18,909 nt of DNA from Treponema sp. (GCA_012517645.1 JAAYUR010000232.1:1-18909), one strand, 5' to 3'; numbered from the stretch's first letter, positions 1 through 8,204 are shown. Numbers and translations: made by a program. The notes: generated from the sequence alone by a model not told the origin.

Positions 1-1
1 C

Positions 2-85
2 GCCTACCTCTACACCAACGAAGGTTCCCGGCCGGCGAATCCCCGGAACGTGGAGACCCTGAGGAAGATGTTCAACCTGCCCTAA
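2..85 (+). CDS. 3' end of an unidentified protein (partial)
   Basis: Only the last 27 codons are in the window; they end at a TAA at 83-85. The encoded tail begins AYLYTNEGSRPANPRNVETL and finishes RKMFNLP. It is followed directly by a strong GC-rich hairpin, as expected for the end of a real gene. I do not recognise the family and assign no function. It is the only gene left of the origin that lies on the + strand, so it faces the 12-gene minus-strand run and would be transcribed against replication if the origin is where I place it. The fragment is too short to exclude a chance open frame, but its mixed composition and position before a terminator favour a gene. Confidence 0.55.
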   Translation, partial: AYLYTNEGSRPANPRNVETLRKMFNLP

Positions 86-94
86 ACGCACACC

Positions 95-116
95 GGGCGG
101 GCCTGTCGGCCCGCCC
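95..116 (+). terminator. GC-rich hairpin after the partial + strand gene
   Basis: A perfect 9-bp inverted repeat, GGGCGGGCC / GGCCCGCCC, with the loop TGTC, starts 10 nt after the TAA at 83-85. No T-run follows, so by itself it is not a textbook intrinsic terminator. Together with the next palindrome it probably terminates or blocks transcription from both sides. Confidence 0.6.
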
Positions 117-127
117 AGTGTCATCGA

Positions 128-153
128 GGAAACCCCGGCGCGCCGGGGTTTCC
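128..153. terminator. Palindromic bidirectional terminator between converging genes
   Basis: A perfect 26-bp palindrome with halves GGAAACCCCGGCG and CGCCGGGGTTTCC. On the + strand it is followed by CTTATTT. On the minus strand it lies 1 nt past the stop codon of the LEA14-like gene (155-157). The symmetry, the convergent genes and the partly T-rich + side fit a terminator used from both directions, mainly by the minus-strand operon. Confidence 0.75.
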
Positions 154-154
154 C

Positions 155-1123
155 TTATTTCAGGGTGAACGTCCCCGATTCCCGGAAGACCAGGGGCACG
201 GGGTCCTTTCGGATCTCGTCCGGCAGTTTGAGGGAGGCGCTGCCCTTCACCTCGAAACTCCCCTTCCGATCCGAGAATAGGGCCCGGACTCCTTTGGACA
301 GCTTCTTGGAACTGAAGGTGTTCGTCACCTTGACCAGGGTCCGGGCGCCCTCCCGTACAACGCCGGAACTGTCTCCTATCACCAGGGACTCTCCGTTGAC
401 GAACAACTCGTACCCCAGCTTCTGGAACGACAGGGGACCCTTCGCGTCGTTCCGGATCTCCACCGTGAAGCTCACCGACAGGGGCAGGTCGAGCTCCGCC
501 GGGTCGATGACCGGGGCTTCCGGCTTCCTGCCCGCCAGGACGTCCGCGAAGACCTTCTGGGCCTTGGCGGGATCCGCCTTCTTCCCCGCCTTGGCAAGAG
601 CCTGGGCAACCTGGGCGGCCGTCGGGGGCTCCACCGAGAAGCCGACCAAGGCTACGTGGGGCTTGATCGCGGGTATCTTCTTCTCCAGCTTGTAGGTGAA
701 CTTCACGTCCTGGGGCAGCCCCGGAAGTTTCGGCAGGGGTATCACCAGGACTCCGTCGATGACCGTGTTCAGCCACTCCTTGGAGGCGTAGTCCTTGACC
801 AGCTTGATGATCGCCTCGTATTCCAGGGTCACCGTGAAGGTGTTGGAATTTTCCTTCCGAGCCGGGACCTTGAAGCCTCCCTTGCTCTGGGCCGAGAAGA
901 CCTTGGATCCCTCCACGGAAAAATCCAGGGTCATTCCGGAAAAGGACAATTCCACCTGGTAGGGGTTCTTCACGGCCAGCTCGAACAAGAAGGTCACGTC
1001 CCGAAGGGTCAAGGCCTCCACCTGGAACCGCCGGATCTCAGCGGTAGGCTTCTGGATCTGGGCCCAGGCGGGGGCGGACAACAGGATCAGGACGATCACG
1101 AGCGCTTTCATGGGGTTCTTCAC
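155..1123 (-). CDS. Secreted LEA14-like protein with two WHy/LEA_2 repeats
   Basis: 322 residues. The start is GTG at 1121-1123, chosen because GGGAGGA lies just upstream at normal spacing; the ATG three codons later is too far from it. Residues 1-21 form a signal peptide (hydrophobic core VIVLILLS, probable cleavage after APAWA). There is no lipobox cysteine, so the mature protein is probably periplasmic. Two halves each carry the beta-rich pattern of the LEA14/WHy family: about residues 25-150 (FELAVKNPYQVELSFSG) and about 155-320 (FTVEIRNDAKGPLSFQKLGY). The family is linked to water stress in plants; its bacterial role is poorly known and none can be read here. It is the last gene of the cyclase-HEAT-LEA14 run, 24 nt after the HEAT gene, and ends at a palindromic terminator. 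The fold call is fairly secure; the function is not known. Confidence 0.8.
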   Translation of the reverse strand: MKNPMKALVIVLILLSAPAWAQIQKPTAEIRRFQVEALTLRDVTFLFELAVKNPYQVELSFSGMTLDFSVEGSKVFSAQSKGGFKVPARKENSNTFTVTLEYEAIIKLVKDYASKEWLNTVIDGVLVIPLPKLPGLPQDVKFTYKLEKKIPAIKPHVALVGFSVEPPTAAQVAQALAKAGKKADPAKAQKVFADVLAGRKPEAPVIDPAELDLPLSVSFTVEIRNDAKGPLSFQKLGYELFVNGESLVIGDSSGVVREGARTLVKVTNTFSSKKLSKGVRALFSDRKGSFEVKGSASLKLPDEIRKDPVPLVFRESGTFTLK

Positions 1124-1147
1124 GGCGTCCTCCCGGTTCTCGTATTC

Positions 1148-3745
1148 CTACAGACTCTTGGCCTTGACCCTCTCCAGGGCCCACAGCACGTACTTGCGCA
1201 CCCTGGGATTCGGGTCCGATTCCAGCTCCGCCAGAAGGGACGCACCCTCGGGACCCGCCAGGCGCTCCAGGGCCCGGGTTACCGCCACGCGGACCTCCGG
1301 ATCCGGATCCCGGGCCGCCAGGACTATGCCCCGGAAGGCGGAGAGGCTGCCCACAGAGGAGAGCGCCGCGGCGGCGTCCCGTCGAACCTTCGGGTCCCGG
1401 TGCTTGAGCTCCTGGATCCGAGCCTCCACGTAGCCCTGCGCCTCCAGAACCTGGACGATGTAGGGTTTGAGGGAGGCGATATCCTCCTCCAGGAGGGCCG
1501 CCAGGGTGCGCTCCCCGGTCCCGCCCATGCGCCGGAAGCCCTCGGCCAGCAGGGCCTTCAGGTCCCCCGTGGCGTCCTTGAACCGCTCGATAAGGCGTTC
1601 CAGATCGCGCTTGGATACGCGAGCCGCCAGGGCCGGGTACACATCCTCCCGGAGCGCCTCCTGTTCGCCCAGGATATCCGCCAAGAGGTCCAGGCTACCG
1701 ACGTCGGACGCTCGTCCCAGTCCCCGAATCAAGGAACGCTTGACCTCTTCCACCTCGTTGGGATCCTCCAGAACGGACCGCAGGCCCTGAAGGACCGCCG
1801 CCCCGCCCTCCATGGCCAAGGCCGAGGCGGCCGCGACCCGGACCCGCTCTACAGGATCCCTCAATAGATCCAGGCCTCCGGAAGCCAGGGCCTTGCCCTC
1901 GTGGAAGCCCGCCAGGGCCCGGGCCGCCGCCACCCGAACGTCGGGGTCCGCATCCCGGAGGGCCGCCTTCACGTCCGATAGGAAGGACTTGGAGCCCGTT
2001 GCGGGCAGGGCGGCTATGACCGCCGCCCGGGTCGGGGCGTCCACGCCGTCCAGGATATACCGGGCCTTCCGCTCGAAGGCGTCCATGTCGGCTCCGGCCA
2101 GCACGGGAGCGAAATCGGAGATCTCCTCCGCATCCAGCAGGGGCAGGGATTCCAGGGCCCGCTGAAGGGCTCCGGTGAGTTTAAGCTCCCCGATCAGGTA
2201 GAGAGCGTCCTTCCGGACGACCCGGGGAAGGGACGCCCGATCCGCCCTCACCAGGGACAGGGCCAGGGGAACCACCTGGTCCCGAGGCTGGCCCAACAGG
2301 GCGGCCCGGAGCTGGGCCCGCAGTCCGAAGGTCGGGTCCAGAAAGAGTCCCTGCAAAGCCGGGAACACGCAGGGACCCTGGTTGCCTTCCAGGGACATGA
2401 GGATGTTGGCCGCCAGCTCCGGCTGATTCCTTCGGGCGTTGAGCTCCGCCACCACCAGCTCGCAGGCGTCCTCTCCTCCCCGGGCACGGGAGGCAGCCAG
2501 GATAAGGTCGTAGATGCCCAGGCGCTCCGGCGTATAGGGAGGCGGCCCCATCCGGGGGAACCAGCGCCGGGCCAGGGTCGCGATGTGTTTCCGATCCCCG
2601 GCCCGGGCCAGGATCCGGGCGGCCAGGTGGAAGGCCCCGTCGCTCTCCATGGTATCGACCTTGGAAAGGAAGTCGGTGACCTGGAGTTCCGCCGCCGCGT
2701 CCAGGAGCCGGAACCTGCGTTCAAGCTCCTCGGCGTCCCCGAGCTCCGCGGTTTCCAGGATCCTAGCCAGGGCACCGCTCGCCTGAAGGCATTCCGCCGA
2801 GGCCAGCCGCTCCTCCGGAACCTCCGACTCGAGGTATTTGAACGCGATCCCCTCGTCCGAAGGATCCCGGGAATCCAACAGCTCAAGGAAATGCAGGACC
2901 TGTTCGGGAGTCATGGAGCCCGGGTCCGGGGAATAGAGATCCGAGAAGTCCTTCCGGATCCGGGCCTTGGCGGAGGAGCGAACCTCCAAGACCGGGTCGG
3001 ATATCATGATGTCGTACAGACCCTTGAAGAAGTCCTTTCGATCCGGGTTCGTCCAGCCGTCCACGACCAGACGGCGCACCAGGGGGTGGGGGTCCGCCAG
3101 GCAGGAACGGAGGCTCCTAGCGGTCCGTTCGTCCCCGTCCCCCAGAAGGATCCGGACCGCGAAAACCCGGACCGCCCACTCGGGGTCGCCCAGGAGCTCC
3201 CGAACCTCGTCCAGCCGATCCGCCAGCAGGATCCGGGCCTTGGTCCCGTCGAAATCCCGGCCCGGGCCGGACAGAGCTATCCTCCGGAACGCGAAGGCGC
3301 CGGCCTCGGTCCCCGCCCATTCCAGGAGCTGCCGGCCCAGGGCTTCGCTGCGCAGGGCGGCCCGGAAACACGCGAACAGGCCGGTGTCCGGCAGGAACTC
3401 CAGGACCCGGGAAAGGGTTCGGCGGTTTCCTCCCCGTTCCAGGGTGGAGATCCACCTCTCCCCGTAGCCCAGGGCCGCGGGCAGACCGGGGAAGGGCCCG
3501 GGATTGCCCCGGAATCCACCCCGGGCTCGCCGTACCACGTAGCGCTCCCGAAGGGCGAGGGTTCCCGGGGAAAGCTTCCGGCCTCCCAGGGCCGAGGGGT
3601 CCAGGGCCGCGGTCCGCACGAAGCGGCGGAACCGGGCCCGGGCGGACAGGGTCAGTACCGCGGCCGCAGCGACAGCCGCCGCGATCCCCGCCGCGATCCA
3701 GGTTCCCGTGGGAATCCCGGCCAAGAAACCGACGATAGGTTCCAT
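1148..3745 (-). CDS. Membrane-anchored HEAT-repeat protein
   Basis: 865 residues. The ATG at 3743-3745 is preceded by GGAGGTG at good spacing. One hydrophobic alanine-rich segment (residues about 16-33) is followed at once by RARFRRFVR. By the positive-inside rule this suggests a single N-terminal anchor with the bulk of the protein in the cytoplasm. The rest is an alpha-helical solenoid. HEAT-like units with the DPxxxVRxxAxxAL pattern are clear at about residues 185-260 (WAVRVFAVRIL, LVRRLVVDGW) and about 590-865 (PDVRVAAARALAG, PKVRRDAAAALSS, PEVRVAVTRALER, PRVRKYVLWALER); the middle is degenerate. HEAT solenoids usually act as protein-binding scaffolds and no catalytic motif is visible. 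It starts 16 nt after the cyclase gene and ends 24 nt before the LEA14-like gene, so the three are probably cotranscribed. The partner is unknown. Confidence 0.8.
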   Translation of the reverse strand: MEPIVGFLAGIPTGTWIAAGIAAAVAAAAVLTLSARARFRRFVRTAALDPSALGGRKLSPGTLALRERYVVRRARGGFRGNPGPFPGLPAALGYGERWISTLERGGNRRTLSRVLEFLPDTGLFACFRAALRSEALGRQLLEWAGTEAGAFAFRRIALSGPGRDFDGTKARILLADRLDEVRELLGDPEWAVRVFAVRILLGDGDERTARSLRSCLADPHPLVRRLVVDGWTNPDRKDFFKGLYDIMISDPVLEVRSSAKARIRKDFSDLYSPDPGSMTPEQVLHFLELLDSRDPSDEGIAFKYLESEVPEERLASAECLQASGALARILETAELGDAEELERRFRLLDAAAELQVTDFLSKVDTMESDGAFHLAARILARAGDRKHIATLARRWFPRMGPPPYTPERLGIYDLILAASRARGGEDACELVVAELNARRNQPELAANILMSLEGNQGPCVFPALQGLFLDPTFGLRAQLRAALLGQPRDQVVPLALSLVRADRASLPRVVRKDALYLIGELKLTGALQRALESLPLLDAEEISDFAPVLAGADMDAFERKARYILDGVDAPTRAAVIAALPATGSKSFLSDVKAALRDADPDVRVAAARALAGFHEGKALASGGLDLLRDPVERVRVAAASALAMEGGAAVLQGLRSVLEDPNEVEEVKRSLIRGLGRASDVGSLDLLADILGEQEALREDVYPALAARVSKRDLERLIERFKDATGDLKALLAEGFRRMGGTGERTLAALLEEDIASLKPYIVQVLEAQGYVEARIQELKHRDPKVRRDAAAALSSVGSLSAFRGIVLAARDPDPEVRVAVTRALERLAGPEGASLLAELESDPNPRVRKYVLWALERVKAKSL

Positions 3746-3761
3746 GATACACCTCCGGTCT

Positions 3762-5405
3762 TTAGCGGCGTCGCAGGGCCCGGTAAATATGGATAGGCTC
3801 AGCCTTACCCTTGACCTTGACGGGTTCCCGCTCCTCCAGCTGGAAGGCTCCCCCCAGGAGCTTTCGGGTGTCCTCGGTGATGATCACCTCTCCCGCCTTG
3901 GCCACCCCCTCCAGGCGGGCGGCCACGTTCACGGTATCCCCGATCACCGAGTAGTTCATCCTCCGGGAGGAACCCAGGTTTCCGGCCACCAGGTACCCGG
4001 TATGCATGCCGATACCCACTTTCAAATGCTCCGCGTCCCCCCGGAAGAAGCTGCGCTTCGGGTCCTCGATCAGCTTCTGGATTTCCAAGGCGCAGGACAC
4101 GGCGTTCAGGGCATCTTCGCTTTCGCTGGTCATAGGCACCCCCCAGGCGGCCATGATGCAGTCCCCGATGAACTTGTCGATGAAGCCCCGGTACTTCAGG
4201 ACCACCTCGACGGCCTGGGAGAAGTACTCGTTCAGGACCTCGACGATGTACTCGGGAGTGCGGCCCTCGGAGAAGGACGTGTAACCCCGGATGTCCGCGA
4301 AGAAGACCGTGGCCTTCTTGCCCGACCCCCCGAGGCGTATCTGGTCCGGGGCTTCCATGAGGCTCTGGACGACCTCGCTGGACAGGTAGCGGCTGAACAT
4401 GTCCTTGATGACCCGGCGCTCCTCGACGACCAGGTTCATCTTTTCCTTGAGAGCCCGTTCCCGGCTCTGGTCGGTGAACAGGAGGGTGAGCCCGTCGTGC
4501 CGGTCCGACCGCTTCCCGCGGATGGGGGAGAGATTCAGGGAAAAGTCCAGGTCCCCTCGGGCGCCCGCCGCGATCCCCTCGACTCCCAGGATGGTGGAAC
4601 CCGTGGACAGGGACTCCTCGATGGTCTTCAAGATCCGGGGGTTCACCCGGGGACCCAGGACCTGGGTCAGGGGTCTCCCGATGTCCCCGTCCTCCAGACC
4701 GAGGGCGCGGGCCGCCTCCTCGTTGAAGTAGCGGACCGTGCCGTCCCGTTCCGTGGTCAGGAGGAGGTTCGTCATGGAGGAGAAGACGCTCTCCTGGTAG
4801 CGCTCCAGGGACTCGATGACCGCGGCGTGCTCCTTGAGCTCCTGGAAGAGCCGGGAGCTCCGGAGCATCCCCGCGGCCAGGGCGCAGAAGGAGCCCAGGA
4901 AATTCAACCGGATCCGGTCGTAGTGGTTCTCGGATTTGGAGTTGACGAAGAGGATTCCGACGGAGGCCTTGGGAACCGCCACGGGCAGGGCCATTCCGGA
5001 GACCATCTCCGGATTCAGGAGGATTCCCTCCAAGGCGCAGGTTCGGCGGCGGTTCAAGACGGCCGCTTCCCCGCAGTCCTCCAGAAACGAGAGCGCCTCC
5101 CCGGATCGGACCAGGGAGGCGGGCACGGACCAGGGACCCCGTTTGTAGGAGAGCCGGAGGGGCGTCTTGGGATCTCGGGAATCCCCGGTGTAAAGGTAGA
5201 GAGCCGCCAGATCGGACCGGGTTATGTCGCAGGCCTGTTCCACCAGGATGGATTCGAGATCCCCGAAATCCGTCCCCGCCGAGAGGAGCGCGGAAGCCCG
5301 GGAAAGTTCGTCGAAGGCCGTGCGTCCGGAGCCCCGGCTTCCCGCTTCCCCGGGAGCAGGGATCGTCGGATTCTTCCGTGTTCTGGCCGCGGACAGGATA
5401 CCCAT
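3762..5405 (-). CDS. Class III adenylate cyclase, GAF-PAS-CHD
   Basis: 547 residues from the ATG at 5403-5405, which has GGGAGGG at ideal spacing; the frame stays open to a GTG at 5450 that has no ribosome site. A GAF-like domain spans about residues 30-185 and a PAS domain about 200-315 (RDGTVRYFNEEAARALGL). The class III catalytic domain spans about 345-545. Metal-binding aspartates are Asp371 (FFADIRGYTSF) and Asp415 (DKFIGDCIMAAWG). Lys411 is the adenine-contacting lysine. Asn493 and Arg497 (VNVAARLE) are the transition-state pair. The second base-specifying position, usually Asp or Thr, is Ser486 (YSVIGDTVN). Retention of Lys with a hydroxyl residue points to ATP and a IIIb-like enzyme, producing cAMP. 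No membrane segment is seen, so this is a cytoplasmic sensor whose GAF/PAS ligand is unknown. It heads a probable operon with the HEAT and LEA14-like genes, 119 nt after khpB. Confidence 0.9.
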   Translation of the reverse strand: MGILSAARTRKNPTIPAPGEAGSRGSGRTAFDELSRASALLSAGTDFGDLESILVEQACDITRSDLAALYLYTGDSRDPKTPLRLSYKRGPWSVPASLVRSGEALSFLEDCGEAAVLNRRRTCALEGILLNPEMVSGMALPVAVPKASVGILFVNSKSENHYDRIRLNFLGSFCALAAGMLRSSRLFQELKEHAAVIESLERYQESVFSSMTNLLLTTERDGTVRYFNEEAARALGLEDGDIGRPLTQVLGPRVNPRILKTIEESLSTGSTILGVEGIAAGARGDLDFSLNLSPIRGKRSDRHDGLTLLFTDQSRERALKEKMNLVVEERRVIKDMFSRYLSSEVVQSLMEAPDQIRLGGSGKKATVFFADIRGYTSFSEGRTPEYIVEVLNEYFSQAVEVVLKYRGFIDKFIGDCIMAAWGVPMTSESEDALNAVSCALEIQKLIEDPKRSFFRGDAEHLKVGIGMHTGYLVAGNLGSSRRMNYSVIGDTVNVAARLEGVAKAGEVIITEDTRKLLGGAFQLEEREPVKVKGKAEPIHIYRALRRR

Positions 5406-5487
5406 CGGAATCCCTCCCTTACCTAGCCGATGAGGGACGGGATTCCGCACGCCGGCCGAGACCCCGCCCGCACGGCGTAATGGTAGC

Positions 5488-5514
5488 GCAGGTTCGAAAG
5501 AATTTCGAGCCTAC
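5488..5514 (-). terminator. Hairpin between khpB and the cyclase gene
   Basis: Read on the minus strand, GTAGGCTCGAAA pairs with TTTCGAACCTGC around a TTC loop: 12 positions with one mismatch and one G-U pair. It begins about 11 nt after the khpB stop. No T-run follows, so it may be a weak or Rho-assisted terminator, an attenuator, or a 3'-end stabiliser separating khpB from the cyclase operon. I see no convincing sigma-70 promoter in the 119-nt spacer. Confidence 0.45.
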
Positions 5515-5524
5515 TTCCTCCGAA

Positions 5525-6325
5525 TCAGCGCTTGGCTCCCTTCCAGAGCACCCGGACCTGCTTATAGAGGCCCTCTCCCTCGCTCTTGGTTTCCACGTCC
5601 ACGATATCGTTCAAGGTCGTGTGGATGATCCTCCGCTCGAAGGGGTTCATCGGCTCCAACAGCAGGGAGCCCCGGGTCCTGCGGACCTTTTCCGCGGACT
5701 CGTAGGCGAGCTTGACCAGGGCTTCCTCCCGGCGGATCCGATAGTTTTCGGAATCGATGACGATCCGGAGATCCTCCCGCCCCAGACGGCCGGCGTAGAC
5801 GTTGACCAGGAGCTGGAGGGCGTCCAGGTTCTTGCCCTTCTTGCCGATCAGGATCGAGGCGTGCTCGCTGTCCAGGCGGACCCCGAGCTTCTTGTCCTCC
5901 CGGAAGAGGACGGACACCTCGCAGGCGTACCCCATCTTCTCCACCGTGGTCTTCACGAACTCCAGGATCTTCGCCTCGAACTCGTCCGCCCCCTCGGGGC
6001 TCGGGGCCGCTTGCCGGGACGCCGCCCCGCGGGGTTCGCCCGCGGAATCCGCGCCGCGTTCCCGGCGGACACCGCGGCCCTCCCGGTCGTACCGGGGTTC
6101 CGGGATCGGCCGGCCCGCGGCCTGGGCCGCCGCCGCCTCGGAGATCGGCGCCGGCCGGGCATTGGAGTGCACGTGGACCCGAAGCCGTACCTTGCCCTTC
6201 TTGAAGAGTCCGCCGGACTGGGTTTCCAGGATCTCGACGTCGAACTCGTCCCGGGCCAGGCCGAGCTCCGCCGCGGCCACGTCGATGGCTTCCTTTTCGG
6301 TTCTCCCTTCGAATTCGTACACCAT
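5525..6325 (-). CDS. khpB: RNA-binding protein KhpB (Jag/EloR)
   Basis: 266 residues; the ATG at 6323-6325 is preceded by GGGGAGGTAA, which overlaps the yidC stop codon. Three parts are visible. A Jag_N domain covers about residues 1-52 (SGGLFKKGKVRLRV). A low-complexity charged linker covers about 55-113. A KH domain with its GxxG loop (ILIGKKGKNLDALQ, Gly161-Gly164) is followed by a C-terminal R3H domain with the R-x3-H core (RRIIH, 231-235). The family binds RNA; in Firmicutes it pairs with KhpA and influences cell elongation and sporulation. The partner is not in this window. It sits 4 nt downstream of yidC, the conserved location from which the older name SpoIIIJ-associated protein comes. 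Cytoplasmic. The long linker is common in the family. Confidence 0.95.
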   Translation of the reverse strand: MVYEFEGRTEKEAIDVAAAELGLARDEFDVEILETQSGGLFKKGKVRLRVHVHSNARPAPISEAAAAQAAGRPIPEPRYDREGRGVRRERGADSAGEPRGAASRQAAPSPEGADEFEAKILEFVKTTVEKMGYACEVSVLFREDKKLGVRLDSEHASILIGKKGKNLDALQLLVNVYAGRLGREDLRIVIDSENYRIRREEALVKLAYESAEKVRRTRGSLLLEPMNPFERRIIHTTLNDIVDVETKSEGEGLYKQVRVLWKGAKR

Positions 6326-6329
6326 CGGA

Positions 6330-8204
6330 TTACCTCCCCTTGCCCTTCCGGCCCTTGACCGGGGCGATGACGGGGGCGGCCGGCTTCTTTCTGTTGGAGG
6401 ACCCTTCCGGTACGAGAACGGGGGCGGACGACGCCGCGGCCTGCTTCTTCTTGTGGATCATCCGGTTGATGACCGCCTGCTGGCCGATGGTAAGGACGTT
6501 GGACACGATCCAGTAGACCAGGAGTCCGGAGGGAACGTCGTAGAGGATGAAGAAGAACATGATGGGCATGCCGTACATCATGATCTTCATCTGGCTGGCG
6601 CTCTGCCCGCCCGACTGGGGCTGCTGGGTGAACTTCCCGTACAACAGCTGGCTGGCCACGTAGATGACGGGCAGACCCCGGATGGCGCTCATCTTCCAGA
6701 TCACCAGGTTGATCGGCTCGGCGAACTTGTAGATGGCCTCGGGCTGGGAGAGGTCGGAGATCCAGCCCGCGATGAAGCTGGCCCCCCGCAGGTCGAAATG
6801 GTTGTTGAAGAGGTTGTACATGGCGATGAAGATGGGGAACTGGATCAGCAAGGGCAGGCAGCCCGACATAGGGTTGTAGCCTTCCCGTTTGTAGAACTCC
6901 GCCATCTCCTGGTTCATCTTCTGGGGGTTGTTCTTGTACTTGGCCTGGATCTCCTGGATCTTGGGCTGGAGCTCCTGCATCCGGGCGGTGCCCTGGGATC
7001 CCTTGGCCGTGATCGGGTACATCAGCACCTTGGTCAGGATGGTCAGCAGGATGATCGCGATCCCGTAGTTCGGGATGAGGCTGTAGAAGAAGTTCAGGCC
7101 CACCTTGAGGATAGCCTCGAGCCAGCCCAGGATGTTTCCTCCCTCCATGACCTCCTCCAGCTTGTCCCCGGTCCGCCCGAAGGCGTTCTTGGAGGAGTCG
7201 TCATACCGCACAAGCTCCCGGGAGGATTTAGGACCGAAGTAGATGTGGAAGATGTCCGTCTGGCGGCTGGCCTTGATGACCGGCCGGGAGAAGGCCAGGG
7301 AAGAGAGGTCCGACTTTCCGTTCTCCGTATGGGAGCGGTAGGTCGTGGTATAGGGAGTGGCGTCGGGAAGCACGATCAGGGTGAAGTACTTGCCCGCCAC
7401 GGCGCTCCAGGCGGCCCGGCGGTCCGTGGTCTCCACGCCGCCCTTGGGGTTGATGATCTTCTTCTTCCCGTTTTCCAGGGCTGTGAGCTTGCGGAAATCC
7501 GCGTAGCGACCGCCCTCGTGGATGGTCGGACCGATCCGGGGCCCGTAGGTCAGGGTGTACGCGAAGCCCTCCGCCGTCAGGGGCAGGACGTCGTTCACCG
7601 AGTTCTCCAGTACGATCTCCAGACGGAACATGTACTCCCCGGGAACGAAGGTGAACCGCTTCCGTAGGGTGAACGCGCTTCCGGCGCCGTCGGCGGGCAG
7701 GAAGGTCCGCCAGAACTCCACGGTCCGGTCGTCGATCCGGCGGAAGTTCAGGAGCTCCCGCAGGGGCGGGGCGTTCGGCCCTCCCAGGGACAGGGAGAAG
7801 GCCTGGGCCTCTCCCCGGGGGGCGTCGATCAGCTCGACAACCCCGTCCTTGTCCGCGTGCTTGGGCAGGCGAAGGGAGACGAGCTCGCCTCCCCGGTTCG
7901 TGAAGACCGCCTCCATCACGTCGGTTTTGACGGTGTACGTCGCCTCCGCGGAGGGAGCCTCGAACTCCGCGGCCGCGATCACGGGAGCGGTCCCCGATGC
8001 CGGAAGCCCGGGAACCGCGGCCGTCGCGGACGGCGCGGGAGCTGCGGCCGGCTGGGTCGCCGCGGGCTGGGGAGCGGGAGCGGTCGGGGTGGGCCAGAAT
8101 TTCTGCTGGATCCAGGTACCGCCCGCCATCACGAGGACGGATAGGACGATCGCCAGGATGGTCTTGGAATCGAACGCCTTGTCGGATTGATTGTCGTTCA
8201 TCAT
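6330..8204 (-). CDS. yidC: Membrane protein insertase YidC
   Basis: 624 residues. The first transmembrane helix lies at about 16-33. A proline/alanine-rich stretch (about 38-75) follows, then a large periplasmic P1 domain (about 80-350). The conserved insertase core runs from about 360 to 585: GIAIILLTILTKVLMYPI with the hydrophilic-groove basic residue Lys392, the cytoplasmic hairpin ELQPKIQEIQAKYKNNPQKM, the motif NPMSGCLPLLIQFPIF, and the last helices YDVPSGLLVYWIVSNVLT. The C-terminal tail (585-624) is basic and could contact ribosomes. YidC inserts inner-membrane proteins alone or with SecYEG. The long P1 domain is the Gram-negative form, so the host has an outer membrane. The start overlaps the yidD stop (ATGA at 8201-8204; a second ATG follows) with no clear ribosome site, which suggests translational coupling. 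Confidence 0.98.
   Translation of the reverse strand: MMNDNQSDKAFDSKTILAIVLSVLVMAGGTWIQQKFWPTPTAPAPQPAATQPAAAPAPSATAAVPGLPASGTAPVIAAAEFEAPSAEATYTVKTDVMEAVFTNRGGELVSLRLPKHADKDGVVELIDAPRGEAQAFSLSLGGPNAPPLRELLNFRRIDDRTVEFWRTFLPADGAGSAFTLRKRFTFVPGEYMFRLEIVLENSVNDVLPLTAEGFAYTLTYGPRIGPTIHEGGRYADFRKLTALENGKKKIINPKGGVETTDRRAAWSAVAGKYFTLIVLPDATPYTTTYRSHTENGKSDLSSLAFSRPVIKASRQTDIFHIYFGPKSSRELVRYDDSSKNAFGRTGDKLEEVMEGGNILGWLEAILKVGLNFFYSLIPNYGIAIILLTILTKVLMYPITAKGSQGTARMQELQPKIQEIQAKYKNNPQKMNQEMAEFYKREGYNPMSGCLPLLIQFPIFIAMYNLFNNHFDLRGASFIAGWISDLSQPEAIYKFAEPINLVIWKMSAIRGLPVIYVASQLLYGKFTQQPQSGGQSASQMKIMMYGMPIMFFFILYDVPSGLLVYWIVSNVLTIGQQAVINRMIHKKKQAAASSAPVLVPEGSSNRKKPAAPVIAPVKGRKGKGR

Noticed and set aside
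3708..5426. 572-codon + strand open frame opposite the cyclase
   Set aside because: Mirror of a gene with intact catalytic motifs; composition is low-complexity Gly/Gln/His-rich, as expected for a shadow frame.
5406..5450. N-terminal extension of the cyclase to a GTG at 5450
   Set aside because: No ribosome site there; the ATG at 5403-5405 has a strong one.
5463..5514. Possible tRNA gene (D-arm-like and T-arm-like strings)
   Set aside because: No acceptor stem, position 33 of the would-be anticodon loop is not T, and the GGTTCGAA part folds into a different hairpin.
5802..7667. 621-codon + strand open frame opposite yidC/khpB
   Set aside because: Antisense to yidC and khpB; no domain pattern and repetitive Asp/His/Gly composition.
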